A DNA stretch of 38,588 nt from Candidatus Margulisiibacteriota bacterium (GTDB taxonomy: Bacteria; Margulisbacteria; WOR-1; O2-12-FULL-45-9; XYB2-FULL-48-7). The position numbers and the translations under genes were made by a program. The notes under the pieces are model-generated. The model saw nothing but the letters and a program-made list of their open reading frames with translations, made no database searches and was not told the origin of the DNA. The number at the start of each line of letters is the position of its first letter. Positions within the stretch are counted from its first letter, which is position 1. The DNA lies in assembly GCA_018822365.1 (NCBI GenBank), contig JAHJKL010000074.1:1-38588 (forward strand), in the 5' to 3' direction. Below are positions 16,040 through 24,985 of this stretch, piece by piece.

Positions 16040-17504
16040 GTTTTATACCTTTAAATTTGTATATTCCCCAGACTCTGGAGCCGTTATCCATTTTTGGGGT
16101 GCTGAAATTGGCGACATTCACATAATCAGATTTTATCATATTCATGATGAAAGGGATATCGCGATATCGCCCGCTGATTGCCAGATAGTTATACCGGCCG
16201 TCTTTTATTTCTGAAGAGAAACGTTGTTTGTCCCAATGGCCCAGCTGTTCCTGCCATTTTAAAATGTACGGCTCAAAGACCGGCATTTTACCGGCCAGGA
16301 TCGCTATGGCGGCGTCGTCGGTCAAGACATCGCCCTTCGACGGTTTGATGATCGACACGATCTGGTTTTTAACCAGCTTATCCTGGCCGAAATACTCCAG
16401 CGAAGCGCTTGGTTCAAAAAAAGATTGCGCGAAAGGGTTGAGCGAGCAGGGAGTGGTCGCCAGCGCGAAAATGGCCAGTGAGGCCAGCAAAAACCGCTGA
16501 TGCCAGGGATTCTTCCAGAAAACCGGCAGAGCGAAGCAGATAGCCAGAAACAGCCAGAGATAACTCTCCAGGAAATAATTGGTATCAGAGCCCATCCGAC
16601 TGCCGAAGATGAGAATGTAAAGGAAGGAGGCGGCCAGGCCGCTGAAAGCCGCGATCTGAACGGCGGCCAGCTTTTTTTGTTGAAGCAGGAACAGCAATAA
16701 ACCGACCACAAGGGTCAAAAGCGGCCAGTAGAGCTTGAAAAAAAGGAGAAGCAGGTTGATTCCGTCGGTCAGGTTAAAATACGACATCGAAGTCATCAAT
16801 CCGAAAACTTGAGGGATGTATTGTCCCAGGGTGACGATTTGCAACAGGCCAAGAGTGAGGCCAAGACAGATTGAAAATAACGTAATCAGCCCGAGAGTTT
16901 TGACAATAGTCCGGTCTTTTTGGAATTCACAGGAGAGCCAGAGGCCGAAAACCACGATCGGCGGGACGATAAATGATGATTTGGTTACAAAAGCCAGCCA
17001 GAAAAACAACAGCGCCAGCATTTTTGACCTAAAAGAGTCGCTTCTGACCAAACCAAAATATAGCGCCAAACAAAGAAAAAGAGAGAGGAGCAAATCAACC
17101 CGATAAAGCGTCCCCCAATAAAAAATGTCGGGTGAGGAGAGGAAGGCCAGAAAGAGAAGAAGGCCAAGGAAACGATCGCGGCTGTAACAATAAGAAAGTC
17201 GCGCAAAAAACCCGGCGATCAGGAGGGTCGAAGTCAGACTGATTAAACGGCCGGCCGTAAGCCCCAGATGAAAGAAAGAATGAAGCGGCAGGGCTAACAG
17301 ATAAAATAACGGCGGATAGGAGGTTGGCAGATACGGATAAAGCTGGTAGTTGGGATAAAGTCCGAAAGTTTTGGCGGCAACGAGCGACCCCCACATTGCC
17401 CCTTCAACATGATTGAAGGAAAACGGATAGCTAAAGACAATGAAAACATGGCTGAGAAAATACAACAAATTAAAAAAAAGCGGCGTGAAGGCGATCAGGT
17501 ACAT
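16026..17504 (-). CDS. GT-C fold membrane glycosyltransferase (GT39/ArnT-like)
   Basis: A 492-residue polytopic membrane protein with about eleven hydrophobic segments. It is a paralogue of the gene at 8875-10326. In matching order it has a first loop with an acidic residue (FSFNHVEGAMWG), TSYPPLFYLLALP, GRLISLTSTLLI, YWGTLYRVDLLL and FVTKSSFIVPP, plus a similar C-terminal soluble domain with DVLTDDAAIAILAGK. The fold is that of enzymes moving a sugar from a polyprenyl-phosphate carrier to a protein or lipid on the outer face of the inner membrane. The gene just upstream encodes a GT2 enzyme that could make such a lipid-linked sugar. The ATG at 17504 overlaps that gene's stop by 10 bp. Substrate unknown. 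Confidence 0.75.
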   Translation of the reverse strand: MYLIAFTPLFFNLLYFLSHVFIVFSYPFSFNHVEGAMWGSLVAAKTFGLYPNYQLYPYLPTSYPPLFYLLALPLHSFFHLGLTAGRLISLTSTLLIAGFFARLSYCYSRDRFLGLLLFLAFLSSPDIFYWGTLYRVDLLLSLFLCLALYFGLVRSDSFRSKMLALLFFWLAFVTKSSFIVPPIVVFGLWLSCEFQKDRTIVKTLGLITLFSICLGLTLGLLQIVTLGQYIPQVFGLMTSMSYFNLTDGINLLLLFFKLYWPLLTLVVGLLLFLLQQKKLAAVQIAAFSGLAASFLYILIFGSRMGSDTNYFLESYLWLFLAICFALPVFWKNPWHQRFLLASLAIFALATTPCSLNPFAQSFFEPSASLEYFGQDKLVKNQIVSIIKPSKGDVLTDDAAIAILAGKMPVFEPYILKWQEQLGHWDKQRFSSEIKDGRYNYLAISGRYRDIPFIMNMIKSDYVNVANFSTPKMDNGSRVWGIYKFKGIKRGRN

Positions 17505-18241
17505 TGTTCACGGCTGAAACCAAGGGTGTTCCCGCAGTATTGGTGTTTTATTTTGAATAATTCGATCAAACAGTTAAGGTCAGAGCGGAGTTTGACCTTT
17601 GAACCTTCGACATAGCCCCATTCCACCGGCGCTTCGACGACTTTTAGGCCGGCCTGACGCGCCGCGTATAAGATGTTGCTGTCAATCATCGACGATTTGC
17701 ATTTCAAGCTTGGCAGGATGTTTTTCGCCGAGGCGGTTTTAAAAATCTTTATGCCGCAGAAAGGATCTCTTACCCGGGTGGCGAGGATTGATCGGACGCA
17801 AAAACCGGCCAGCGAGCTGTTTAATCTTCGGATTAACGGTGGTTGTTTCCGGATGAAGGAAGAAGGGAGTTTTCTGGAGCCGAAAACTATGTCGGCCGAT
17901 CGCGTGTAGGGGAGGAGTCGGTCGAGCTGTTCCGGAGCGATCGCCCCGTCAATGTCGATAAAGGCGAAAAGCGGAGCGGTTACCTGCCGCAACCCATGAA
18001 TAAAGGCCGCTCCTTTACCTTTCTCGCTTATGACCAGGACTTTTAGCCGCTGGTGCTTGTTGGCCAACCGTTCAACGATTTCAAAGCTTTTATCCGTGCA
18101 GCCGTTCAGGACTACGGTCATGGAAAATTCCAGGCCATAAAGCCGGGTTAAATGGGAGTAGAACGCTTCCAGCGTGCGGTGGCCGAGCAATCGTTTTTCT
18201 TCGTTATAGGCCGGGAAAATCACCTCAAAGCGGCTGGTCAT
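17495..18241 (-). CDS. Family 2 glycosyltransferase, dolichyl-phosphate-glucose/mannose synthase-like
   Basis: A 248-residue GT-A fold enzyme without C-terminal membrane helices. The N-terminal strand is VIFPAYNEEKRL, the nucleotide-binding region has NGCTDKSFEIVERL, and the metal-binding DXD-type motif is in FAFIDIDGAIAPEQLDRLL. GSRKLP and RVRDPFCGIKIFKTASA are typical of polyprenyl-phosphate sugar synthases of the DPG/DPM group. It probably loads a hexose from a nucleotide sugar onto polyprenyl phosphate on the cytoplasmic side. Its ATG overlaps the receiver-domain gene stop (ATGA) and its stop overlaps the GT-C gene, matching a donor-maker followed by a donor-user. Confidence 0.87.
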   Translation of the reverse strand: MTSRFEVIFPAYNEEKRLLGHRTLEAFYSHLTRLYGLEFSMTVVLNGCTDKSFEIVERLANKHQRLKVLVISEKGKGAAFIHGLRQVTAPLFAFIDIDGAIAPEQLDRLLPYTRSADIVFGSRKLPSSFIRKQPPLIRRLNSSLAGFCVRSILATRVRDPFCGIKIFKTASAKNILPSLKCKSSMIDSNILYAARQAGLKVVEAPVEWGYVEGSKVKLRSDLNCLIELFKIKHQYCGNTLGFSREQCT

Positions 18242-18609
18242 GGCGCCATCAGATGCTTATTGATAACGTCTATCAGATTGTCAACTTCAAATGGCTTCAA
18301 GAAAACATCGTTAATTCCGGCCGCCCGGCACCTGTTGGTAATATCAGCAACATCAAAGGCGGTTAAAGCGATAATTGGAGTGGCTCTGTTAAAACGACTT
18401 GTTCTGGCGCGTCTCGCGACCTCAAATCCATCGACCCTTGGCAACATAATATCAAGCAGGATAAGATCAAACTTTTTCCTGGCCAAAACTTCTAAGGCCT
18501 TTTCCCCGGTCTCGACCCCTTGAAACTCGTAGCCGGCCGTTTCAATAATCTGTTTGAACATGGAAAGGGTTGCCGGGAAATCTTCAATAACGAGGACCGA
18601 TTTAGCCAT
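18238..18609 (-). CDS. Stand-alone response regulator receiver domain
   Basis: A 123-residue CheY-like protein and nothing else. The acidic pocket is Glu9/Asp10 (VIEDF), the phosphoacceptor is Asp53 (LILLDIMLPRVDG), the switch Thr83 lies in PIIALTAFD, and the conserved Lys105 is in FLKPFEVD. With no output domain it must act through protein contact. No histidine kinase is encoded in the window. It overlaps the TPR-AAA ATPase gene by 8 bp and the GT2 gene by 4 bp, so it may control the ATPase or the pilus or export machinery; this is inference from position. Confidence 0.92.
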   Translation of the reverse strand: MAKSVLVIEDFPATLSMFKQIIETAGYEFQGVETGEKALEVLARKKFDLILLDIMLPRVDGFEVARRARTSRFNRATPIIALTAFDVADITNRCRAAGINDVFLKPFEVDNLIDVINKHLMAP

Positions 18610-20185
18610 TATTGTTCTCCCTTATGATATTTTGTCCGGGATTGGCCAGCTCAATTTCATTCTTGTAAGCCGCGACGTCTGGAGCGTCGATAACATTTTT
18701 GCCGGCTCGCATCGCCTGGGTAATAACCCAATCGCTGATCTTAAGAATGCCGCGGGGAATGCCGTAACTTAGGTCGAATATTTTTTCAACCGCGGTGGTG
18801 GTAAAAGGTCCCAGCCCTTTCCCGCCGGCGTTGGAAATCCTTTTTTGCAGTAGATCTTTAGTTTCTTCCAGAGAAAGCGAGCCGAGCAGGATGCTTTCCA
18901 CGATCCGATCAAACAAAGCGGGAAGGTCGCGTTTTAGTTTTTCCCGCGCTTGAGGCAAACCAGCCATGACCAGCGTGACATTTTGCAGGTCGCCCAGAGT
19001 CCTGATGAACTGCTCGAATTCCTCGTTAAACTCGTGGGCTTCGTCAAGGAAGATGATTATCGGGCGTTTGCTGGCCCGACAGAACTCCTGAAACTCATAA
19101 ATGGTGTACTTTTTGGTATGGGTCGTTTTTTTGGTGATTGTTGCGGAAACCAGGTCGATTAATTCATCCGGTCGGCTGGGGGGGCGAATAACATAAATGG
19201 TTTCAAAGCGTTTTTTCAGGTTTTTCTCCAGCCACTGCAATAAGGTTGACTTGCCGGTCCCCAGGCCGCCAATTACTAAAATATGGCCGCTGGCGGTATT
19301 TATTTTTTCGATGATCATTGAGATTTCAGTTTGATGTCCGGCGTAAGTGTCCGGAATAATGCTTAAGGTAAAAGGATTTTTCTGCCAATCAAATTTAGAA
19401 AACCAGCTCTTTTGGGTATCGGTCAGATCAGGAAGCTTCAGGCGATAACCGCATTTTTTGCAAAATTCCGCGTCTCTGGGATTGAAAGTGCCGCATTCAT
19501 CACAGCGTGTAAGCCTGGCCAGCCGCCAGTTGGAAATCAGCTTGTATATTAACAACATAACCAGCGCGGCAAAAACCGCTAAGTAGGGAGCGACAACGTA
19601 AGTAAGATCATTGGTTTTTTGGGGTAAATCGACCGGCGCGGCGGCTTCCAGGGAAATTTTCGCTTGGATTTCGGCCAACAATAATTTTGAATCAGGATAA
19701 TTGGGGATAATTGATTCGATTTGTAACAGGTAATTGATCGCCTCGATCGGCCGGCCGCCGGTAAAACTTTCTTTTGCCGCCAGAAAGAGTTGCAACGCTC
19801 GGGCGTTCTTGGCCTGTTGTTGAAGATCAGCGTCTTTTTTCTCTGGCGCGGCGCGGCGCGGCCGCGGCGCGATTACTGGCTTTGGTGTCGGGACAGGAGT
19901 CGGGACAGGGGTCGCGACTGTCTTTGGGATTGGAGCCGGGGGTGGGGTTGGCTTTTCCCCTGTCCCTTGAATTTCACTGAGGAAAGACCGTGCTTTGGCG
20001 TTGTTTGGCTCGTACTTCAAAACCTCATTCAAGTTTTTAATTGCTTCATCGTTGTTGCCGATAAAATACTGGTTGACGGCCTGATCATAGAGCTCGTCGA
20101 TGGTGGTTGGGAAAGCGGGGGCCGCGGAAAAAAATAGTAATAAAAACAGGCCGACCGCTAGCCGGTTATCGCGTGTGCTTTTCAT
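18602..20185 (-). CDS. Membrane-anchored TPR / zinc ribbon / ExeA-like AAA ATPase fusion
   Basis: A 527-residue protein in four parts. Residues 1-26 are a signal sequence or anchor. Residues 28-75 and 125-180 are TPR-like helices flanking a Pro-rich linker (79-113), predicted periplasmic. Residues 197-216 are a membrane helix followed by a positively charged stretch (NWRLARLTR). Then come a cytoplasmic four-Cys zinc ribbon (Cys228, 231, 242, 245) and an AAA ATPase of the ExeA/GspA type: Walker A GGLGTGKS (306-313), Walker B IIIFLDEAH (376-384), and an arginine-containing region (LPALFDRIVESILLGSLSLEE). In ExeA the ATPase is N-terminal and the periplasmic part binds peptidoglycan; here the order is reversed. 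AAGGAG precedes the ATG. It probably couples ATP use to envelope assembly. Confidence 0.85.
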   Translation of the reverse strand: MKSTRDNRLAVGLFLLLFFSAAPAFPTTIDELYDQAVNQYFIGNNDEAIKNLNEVLKYEPNNAKARSFLSEIQGTGEKPTPPPAPIPKTVATPVPTPVPTPKPVIAPRPRRAAPEKKDADLQQQAKNARALQLFLAAKESFTGGRPIEAINYLLQIESIIPNYPDSKLLLAEIQAKISLEAAAPVDLPQKTNDLTYVVAPYLAVFAALVMLLIYKLISNWRLARLTRCDECGTFNPRDAEFCKKCGYRLKLPDLTDTQKSWFSKFDWQKNPFTLSIIPDTYAGHQTEISMIIEKINTASGHILVIGGLGTGKSTLLQWLEKNLKKRFETIYVIRPPSRPDELIDLVSATITKKTTHTKKYTIYEFQEFCRASKRPIIIFLDEAHEFNEEFEQFIRTLGDLQNVTLVMAGLPQAREKLKRDLPALFDRIVESILLGSLSLEETKDLLQKRISNAGGKGLGPFTTTAVEKIFDLSYGIPRGILKISDWVITQAMRAGKNVIDAPDVAAYKNEIELANPGQNIIRENNNG

Positions 20186-20200
20186 GTTCGCTCCTTTCGC

Positions 20201-21451
20201 TTAGTTCTTTTTATCAAGGGAAAGTATAAATTCTAATTTCTTTTTTAAGTTTTGAGCCTGTTCGTTGTCCGGGTCTTTTGCCAGCGCCCGTTTGACCTGT
20301 TCCAGCGCGGTTTTGTACTGCCGATTGACGACCGATTTCATCGCTTCGCCAAGGTAAATAAGCGAATCGGCCCGGCCCTTTTCGGTCAGCTGTCTTTCCA
20401 GTTTGTTTTGGGCTTCTTTTTGCAGGGCCAGGGCGTCGCTGTTGTCCGGGTTCATTTCCAGCACTCTGGAGAAGAGGACCAGCGCGTCCAAATACTCCCC
20501 CTTATCATAGCTCTTTTTTCCGGCGGAGAGAAGTTCGTAATAAGGGGAAGTCGCGGTCTTAATCTTGGCCGGAGAATCCAGGAGAATGCCAAGGCTGAAC
20601 TGATGCGCCCCCCCCAGCTCCTGATGGCTCAAATAAGCGTAGTCAAACGAAAACCGGTCGGCCGCCAGGCCGATCCCGGCGCGCGGCAGACCGCCGTCAC
20701 TGCCGAGCCGGACGGCTAAAAGATTTTTAACCAGATATTCGGCTCCAACATTGAACCTGGTCGTGTCGGGATAAAAAACGATGTCAGTATTAACCTTGAG
20801 GGGGGCGTTATAAAAGGGAATAGTCCAGCCGGTCGCCAGCCGGTAGGCGGTCGGCAGGGGGGTGGTGTCGGAAATGAACTTCAAACCAGGTCCGTAGTTA
20901 ATGACCGCCAGGCCCAAATTAAGGACGGAGTTAGCTTTATACAGTAATCCGGCGTCAAGCGCCAGGGTTGTCGCGGCGCTTCCCTCCAGCCGTTCCGAAA
21001 TCAATCTGACCCCGCCCCCAATCGAGAGGTCGGTATTGAGCTTTCTCGCCAGCGAGAGGTTAAACCCATAAGAATAAGTGTTAAATGAAGAGGTTAAGGC
21101 GCCGTTCTGGTCATACCCCTGGATATCGCCGGAGCCAAACGATAAATAACCGAGCCCAACCGTTCCTATGTTCGTTGGATAAGCGACTGCCGCGGCCTGG
21201 TAGGCGGTCGAACCAAAAGATTGCCCGTACAGGGTCATAGCTTCCGGGAGAATTAGCTGGCTTAATCCGGCAGGATTGAAAAAAATGGCTGAAAGATCGC
21301 CGGGTTGCGCGGTAAAAGCGTTCCCCATGGCCAGAGGCCTTGCCCCCGCTCCAAGCTTTAAAAATTCCACACCGGAGCCGGACCCGGGCGCGGCAAAGGC
21401 GGCCGTTCCCCAAAGGAAGCAGACAATATAGAACAGCGCGTTCTTTTTCAT
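20201..21451 (-). CDS. PorV/PorQ-like outer membrane beta-barrel protein with TPR tail
   Basis: A 416-residue exported protein (signal peptide 1-20, AFA-AP). The mature start GSGVEFLKLGAGARPLAMGNAFTAQPGDLSAIFFNPAGLSQL is the hallmark of the PorV/PorQ-type (UPF0164) barrel family related to FadL. In type IX secretion, PorV carries substrates bearing a C-terminal sorting domain. Alternating hydrophobic strands continue to about residue 300. About residues 305-416 are TPR repeats (YDKGEYLDALVLFSRVLEMNPDN and QYKTALEQVKRALAKDPDN), an unusual addition that would lie in the periplasm. Its ATG overlaps the stop of the upstream gene (ATGA), whose product ends in a sorting-like domain, so the pair may be substrate and carrier. 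Confidence 0.82.
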   Translation of the reverse strand: MKKNALFYIVCFLWGTAAFAAPGSGSGVEFLKLGAGARPLAMGNAFTAQPGDLSAIFFNPAGLSQLILPEAMTLYGQSFGSTAYQAAAVAYPTNIGTVGLGYLSFGSGDIQGYDQNGALTSSFNTYSYGFNLSLARKLNTDLSIGGGVRLISERLEGSAATTLALDAGLLYKANSVLNLGLAVINYGPGLKFISDTTPLPTAYRLATGWTIPFYNAPLKVNTDIVFYPDTTRFNVGAEYLVKNLLAVRLGSDGGLPRAGIGLAADRFSFDYAYLSHQELGGAHQFSLGILLDSPAKIKTATSPYYELLSAGKKSYDKGEYLDALVLFSRVLEMNPDNSDALALQKEAQNKLERQLTEKGRADSLIYLGEAMKSVVNRQYKTALEQVKRALAKDPDNEQAQNLKKKLEFILSLDKKN

Positions 21452-24400
21452 CTGATAATTACCAATTTTCCTGTCGAAGTCCCGCCAGTCGCTTTAACGA
21501 CATAAAAATAGAGGCCGGAGGTCAATAGTTCACCGGCTTCATTCCTGGCATCCCAGTTAAATTGTCCATTGCTGGTGTTGCTGATCGTTTTTACCAGGTC
21601 GCCGGAGAGGGTGAAGATCTTGATCACTCCCTGGGTCGGAATGTTGCTAAAAGTTATAGAGGAGTGTCCGAGCGATGGTTTATAGGGGTTGGGAAAGGTG
21701 AAGACCGCGCTGGAATCAGTGGCTGAAGTCGCCATCAGAGCGTAGACTGAAAAACCGGTGATCGGAGCGGAGACCAGGTGATTAACCAGGTCGACAGTCG
21801 AACCGGGAAGACGGACCCAGAGGCCGTGGCTTTCATCGAGCCGGTAGATCATCAAATTGGCGGCCGGGACCGGTGGGGTTGTTCCGTCAATAACTCCATC
21901 GTTGTCAAGATCATCATAGAAGAAGGTCAGGGTAACTGATGAGGCAAAACTGGTCGAAACTCGTGATCCATAGGCATCAAACGCGTTGAGTTCGGTGATT
22001 GATCCCGCGCCGCCCGCTTTGCTGTTTGCCAGCGTGATCTTAGCCGGGTCGACAAACCGAGGTTGAGTGATCGGGTTCTGGTTGATATCAACCAGGCCGT
22101 CGACAGGCAACGCCCCGCCCGCCAAAACAACCCGCACTTTACCATCACTGCTGTAGAAGGTGTTGGCCGCCGCCTGGTCGTAAGTAACGGTAAAAGACCA
22201 GCTTTCAGCGGTTGCCAGCGCGCCCAGATCGGCGTTTTTCGCGTTAGTTGAGATCGTCGCCTGATAGGTGTAGCCTTTTTCCATGGCGGCCAACGGTGTG
22301 AAATAAAGCGTCTGGCCCGAGGCGTCCCAGGTGGAACTTCCCGAAACCGCCGGCGATTCTAACGAAACGGCATTGTTATCGCGGATCGCTTTTAAGGTCA
22401 GGGCGTTTATTGTTGACGGCTGGTCCATCACCTGGCTGAACTGGATGGCAAGGGTGGCGTTGGGACGGATGTTGATCGCGCCGCTGGTTGGCGTCAGAGT
22501 TGTGATATTTGGGGGTGGGGAGATAGTGAAGGCGTTGGAAACAGCCGCGGTCAAACCGCTCGCGTTGGCGGTCAGCGTATAACCGGAGCCGGGATTATTG
22601 CTTGATAAATCATTAAAAACAACGGTTCCATTGGTTGCTGTTTTAGTCAAAGTTCCGGCCAGTGTGCCGCCGGCCGGGTTACTGCCGAGGCTAACGGTTA
22701 CCTGGGTGGAGCTGTCGGAAACAATATTGTTGCCCAACGCATCCTGGATTAAGACCTGAACTTCCGGGGTGATGACGGAATTGGCCGGGGTGGTTGCCGG
22801 CTGGACGGAAAAAACGACCTGGGCGGCCGTGGCGGGAGAGATGTTAAAGGAGTCGGTTATGGCTGAAGTTAAACCGGACGCTGAAGCGTTTAGCGTATAA
22901 CCGGTCCCGGTTTTGTTGATGCTAAGGTCGTTGAAAGTTACGATTCCGGCCGCGGCGGTTTTTGTCAGCGTCCCGGCGAGCGTTCCACCGCCGGGATTAT
23001 TGGCAATGGCGATCGTGACCGGGGTGCTGTTATCCGCCGTGTCGGTGTTTCCGTCCGCGTCCTGGATTATTACTTGAACCGAAGGAGAAATAATGGTCCC
23101 AGCGACGGCGCTTGTCGGCTGAACTGCACAGGCAAGCCGGGTTGAAGTCGATTTCCAGGCGGCGTAGCGGTAGTCGACCAGGTTGGCATTAACCGTCGCG
23201 TTGGTCCCAACTTGGAAACCGTCGGTCTCCAGAGCCTGCACCATGTCAAGAGCGTTGGCGGTCGCGGTGAAATATTGAGCGCTGTCGCCGCTCAAATTCC
23301 TGGCTTTTTGGACCGCTCCGCTGGTGAGTTCCGGTCTCTTGATCCAGGCGAGTCCGGGCCGAAAGCCCAGTCCGCTGATCGAGCGGTTATCAATGCCATT
23401 TCCGGTATATGCCCCAACAGTGCATTGGCCGGTGGTGTTTTTAAAAGCAAAATAAAAATAAGTGGAGGCGGCGGTGTTGACTTCGGCGTTGGCGCCAATT
23501 TGAAAGCCGTCCGTTTCCAGCGACTGGACGCGATCGGCGGTATCGGCCGTGGCCGAGAAATACGCGGTCGCGTCGCCGGCGATGGCGGATGTTTTGAAAA
23601 CGCCAAGCGAAGCGGCATTCCTCTTGACCACGACGAGATCTGGGGTAAAGCCCAGCCCAGTGATGGAGCGGTTATCGAGTCCGGTCCCGGTGTAAGCGCC
23701 AACCGTGAAATTGCTGGACCCGGAGCCGCTGAAAGCGATCCAGCGGTAGGTGACCGCCAGGCTGTTAACAGCCGCGTTCGCCCCAACGGTGAAACCAGTG
23801 TTATTACGCGAGACTATTCCATTGACGAAATTTACCGCGGCGGTGGCAAAAGTAGCGGTCGAATCAGAAGCCATCATAGGGGAGGAAAAGACCGCGGCGC
23901 CGGTTGAGTCTGATTTTATTATCACCAGTTCCGGCTGGAACGGCAGGTCGGCAATCGACTGACTGGCGCCGTTCCCTACATAGGAGCCGCTGATCATCCG
24001 GAAAACTCCGCTGGGGGTTGTGGTTGGCACCCCCCTGAAGCCGACGCAGTAATAAACACTGGCGTTGGCGTTGACCCTGGCGTTAGTTCCGACCGAGAAG
24101 CCGCTGGCTTCTAATGTCTGGATATGATCAACCGCATTGGCGGTAGCGGAGAACAATTGGGTTTCGTCGCCATAATTCCGATTGTTGCGCATGACGGCGA
24201 CATTGGCGGCGGCTGATTGTTTTACCCAGACAAGATCCGGTTTGAAGCCCAGAGCAATTGAGCGGTTATCTACTCCGTCACCGGTGTAGCTTTCGATGGT
24301 CAGACTGTCCGCCCCGGCTTTAAAGGTGAAGTAGTAATAGGTCTGGCCGTTCAGGTTGACTTCAGCGTCACTCCCAACCTGAAAACCATCGCTCTGCAAA

Positions 24401-24948
24401 GCCTGAATCCTGTCAGCGGTCGGGGCGGTAGCCGAAAAATAGTGGGTGTTATCGGCCCCCATTTTTGAGGTGGACCAGACTCCCAGCGAGGCGCCGTCGC
24501 GTTTAATGACAGCCAGGTTTGGTTGAAAGCCTAAACCGGTAATGTTGCGGTCGTCGGCGCCTGTGCCGGTATACGAACCGACTTTAAAATCGTTGCCGCC
24601 GCTCCCGGAAAACGCGACCCAGGTATAGCGGATATTGGCCGCGTTAACGCCGGGGTCGGTGCCAAGCGAAAAGCCGTCGGTATTTAAAGTAGTAATGGCT
24701 CCGGAATAATTATACGCGGCGTTTTCAAAGTAAGCGGTTCAATCAGAGGCCATAGCGGACGACCGCCAGACCGCCCGGCCGGCGGCAGTATCCGCTTTTA
24801 TGATAACAAGGTCAGGGGAGAGGCCAAGTCCGGTTATTGACCGGGGAACGCCGGAGCCAACGTAATAACCGGAGCGCATTTCAAAAGCGTTGACGCCGCC
24901 GATCCAAAAAAGAACAATGGCCGCAACGATTATAACCGTTTTTTTCAT
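21448..24948 (-). CDS. Large repeat-containing surface protein with FlgD/sorting-like C-terminus, interrupted by one in-frame TGA
   Basis: A frame of 1166 codons broken by TGA at 24741-24739 (codon 70). Residues 1-21 are a signal peptide. The first half holds about six copies of a roughly 95-residue repeat with the core YxGxGxxxRSIxGLGFxPDLVxVKR. Next come two bacterial Ig-like domains (each starting near VQPxxxxAxxxIxPxVQVxIQDAxGN), a Big_5-like domain (LTPTSGAINIRPNATLAIQFS), a linker domain, and a C-terminal domain with FPNPYKPS, GVIKIFTLSGDLV and TSGLYFYVVKA, as in FlgD-like and type IX type A sorting domains. Repeat similarity continues unbroken across the TGA, where sister repeats have Ser after MASD. 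The rest could only be made separately from a start such as the ATG at 24462. The carrier-like barrel gene follows. Confidence 0.8.
23140..24885 (-). repeat. Six tandem coding repeats of about 290 bp in the surface protein
   Basis: Six successive protein units begin near 24885, 24590, 24300, 24010, 23720 and 23430. They share a Y(T/V)GxGxxxRSI start, an LGFxPDLVxxK strand, a D(A/S)TxYFxATAxxxDxVQxLExDGF middle and a TYxYxAFK-type end. The units are diverged, which argues against recent slippage. Confidence 0.75.
24739..24741 (-). other. In-frame TGA stop inside the surface protein gene
   Basis: The codon string reads GCC TCT GAT TGA ACC GCT. In the fourth repeat the equivalent is GCT TCT GAT TCG ACC GCT, so Ser (TCA or TCG) is expected. 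A single C-to-G change from TCA would create it. TGA ends many other genes here (accB, yqeY, glyS, gspH-like), so general recoding is excluded. Confidence 0.8.
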
Positions 24949-24957
24949 CTAGTGGCA

Positions 24958-24985
24958 ATTATATAAGAGGTAAAGGGAATGTCAA
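24958..24985 (-). promoter_or_regulatory. Promoter of the 24948-8875 gene run, consensus and nearly leaderless
   Basis: Minus-strand TTGACA (24985-24980), 16 bp, TATAAT (24963-24958), both perfect hexamers. The -10 box ends 9 bp before the ATG at 24948, leaving a predicted leader of 2-3 nt and no Shine-Dalgarno. A 12-bp tandem repeat abuts the -35. Confidence 0.8.

Noticed and set aside
19870-19960. GGGACAG-rich stretch resembling the glyS palindrome
   Set aside because: It encodes the Pro-Val-Thr linker of the ATPase protein and has no inverted partner.
23212-23907. 231-residue plus-strand frame opposite the repeat protein
   Set aside because: Its Gly-rich repeats mirror the coding repeats of the opposite strand.
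24739-24741. TGA read as selenocysteine or as a reassigned codon
   Set aside because: Ser, not Cys, is expected from sister repeats, no obvious SECIS-type hairpin was seen, and TGA is used as a normal stop by many genes here.
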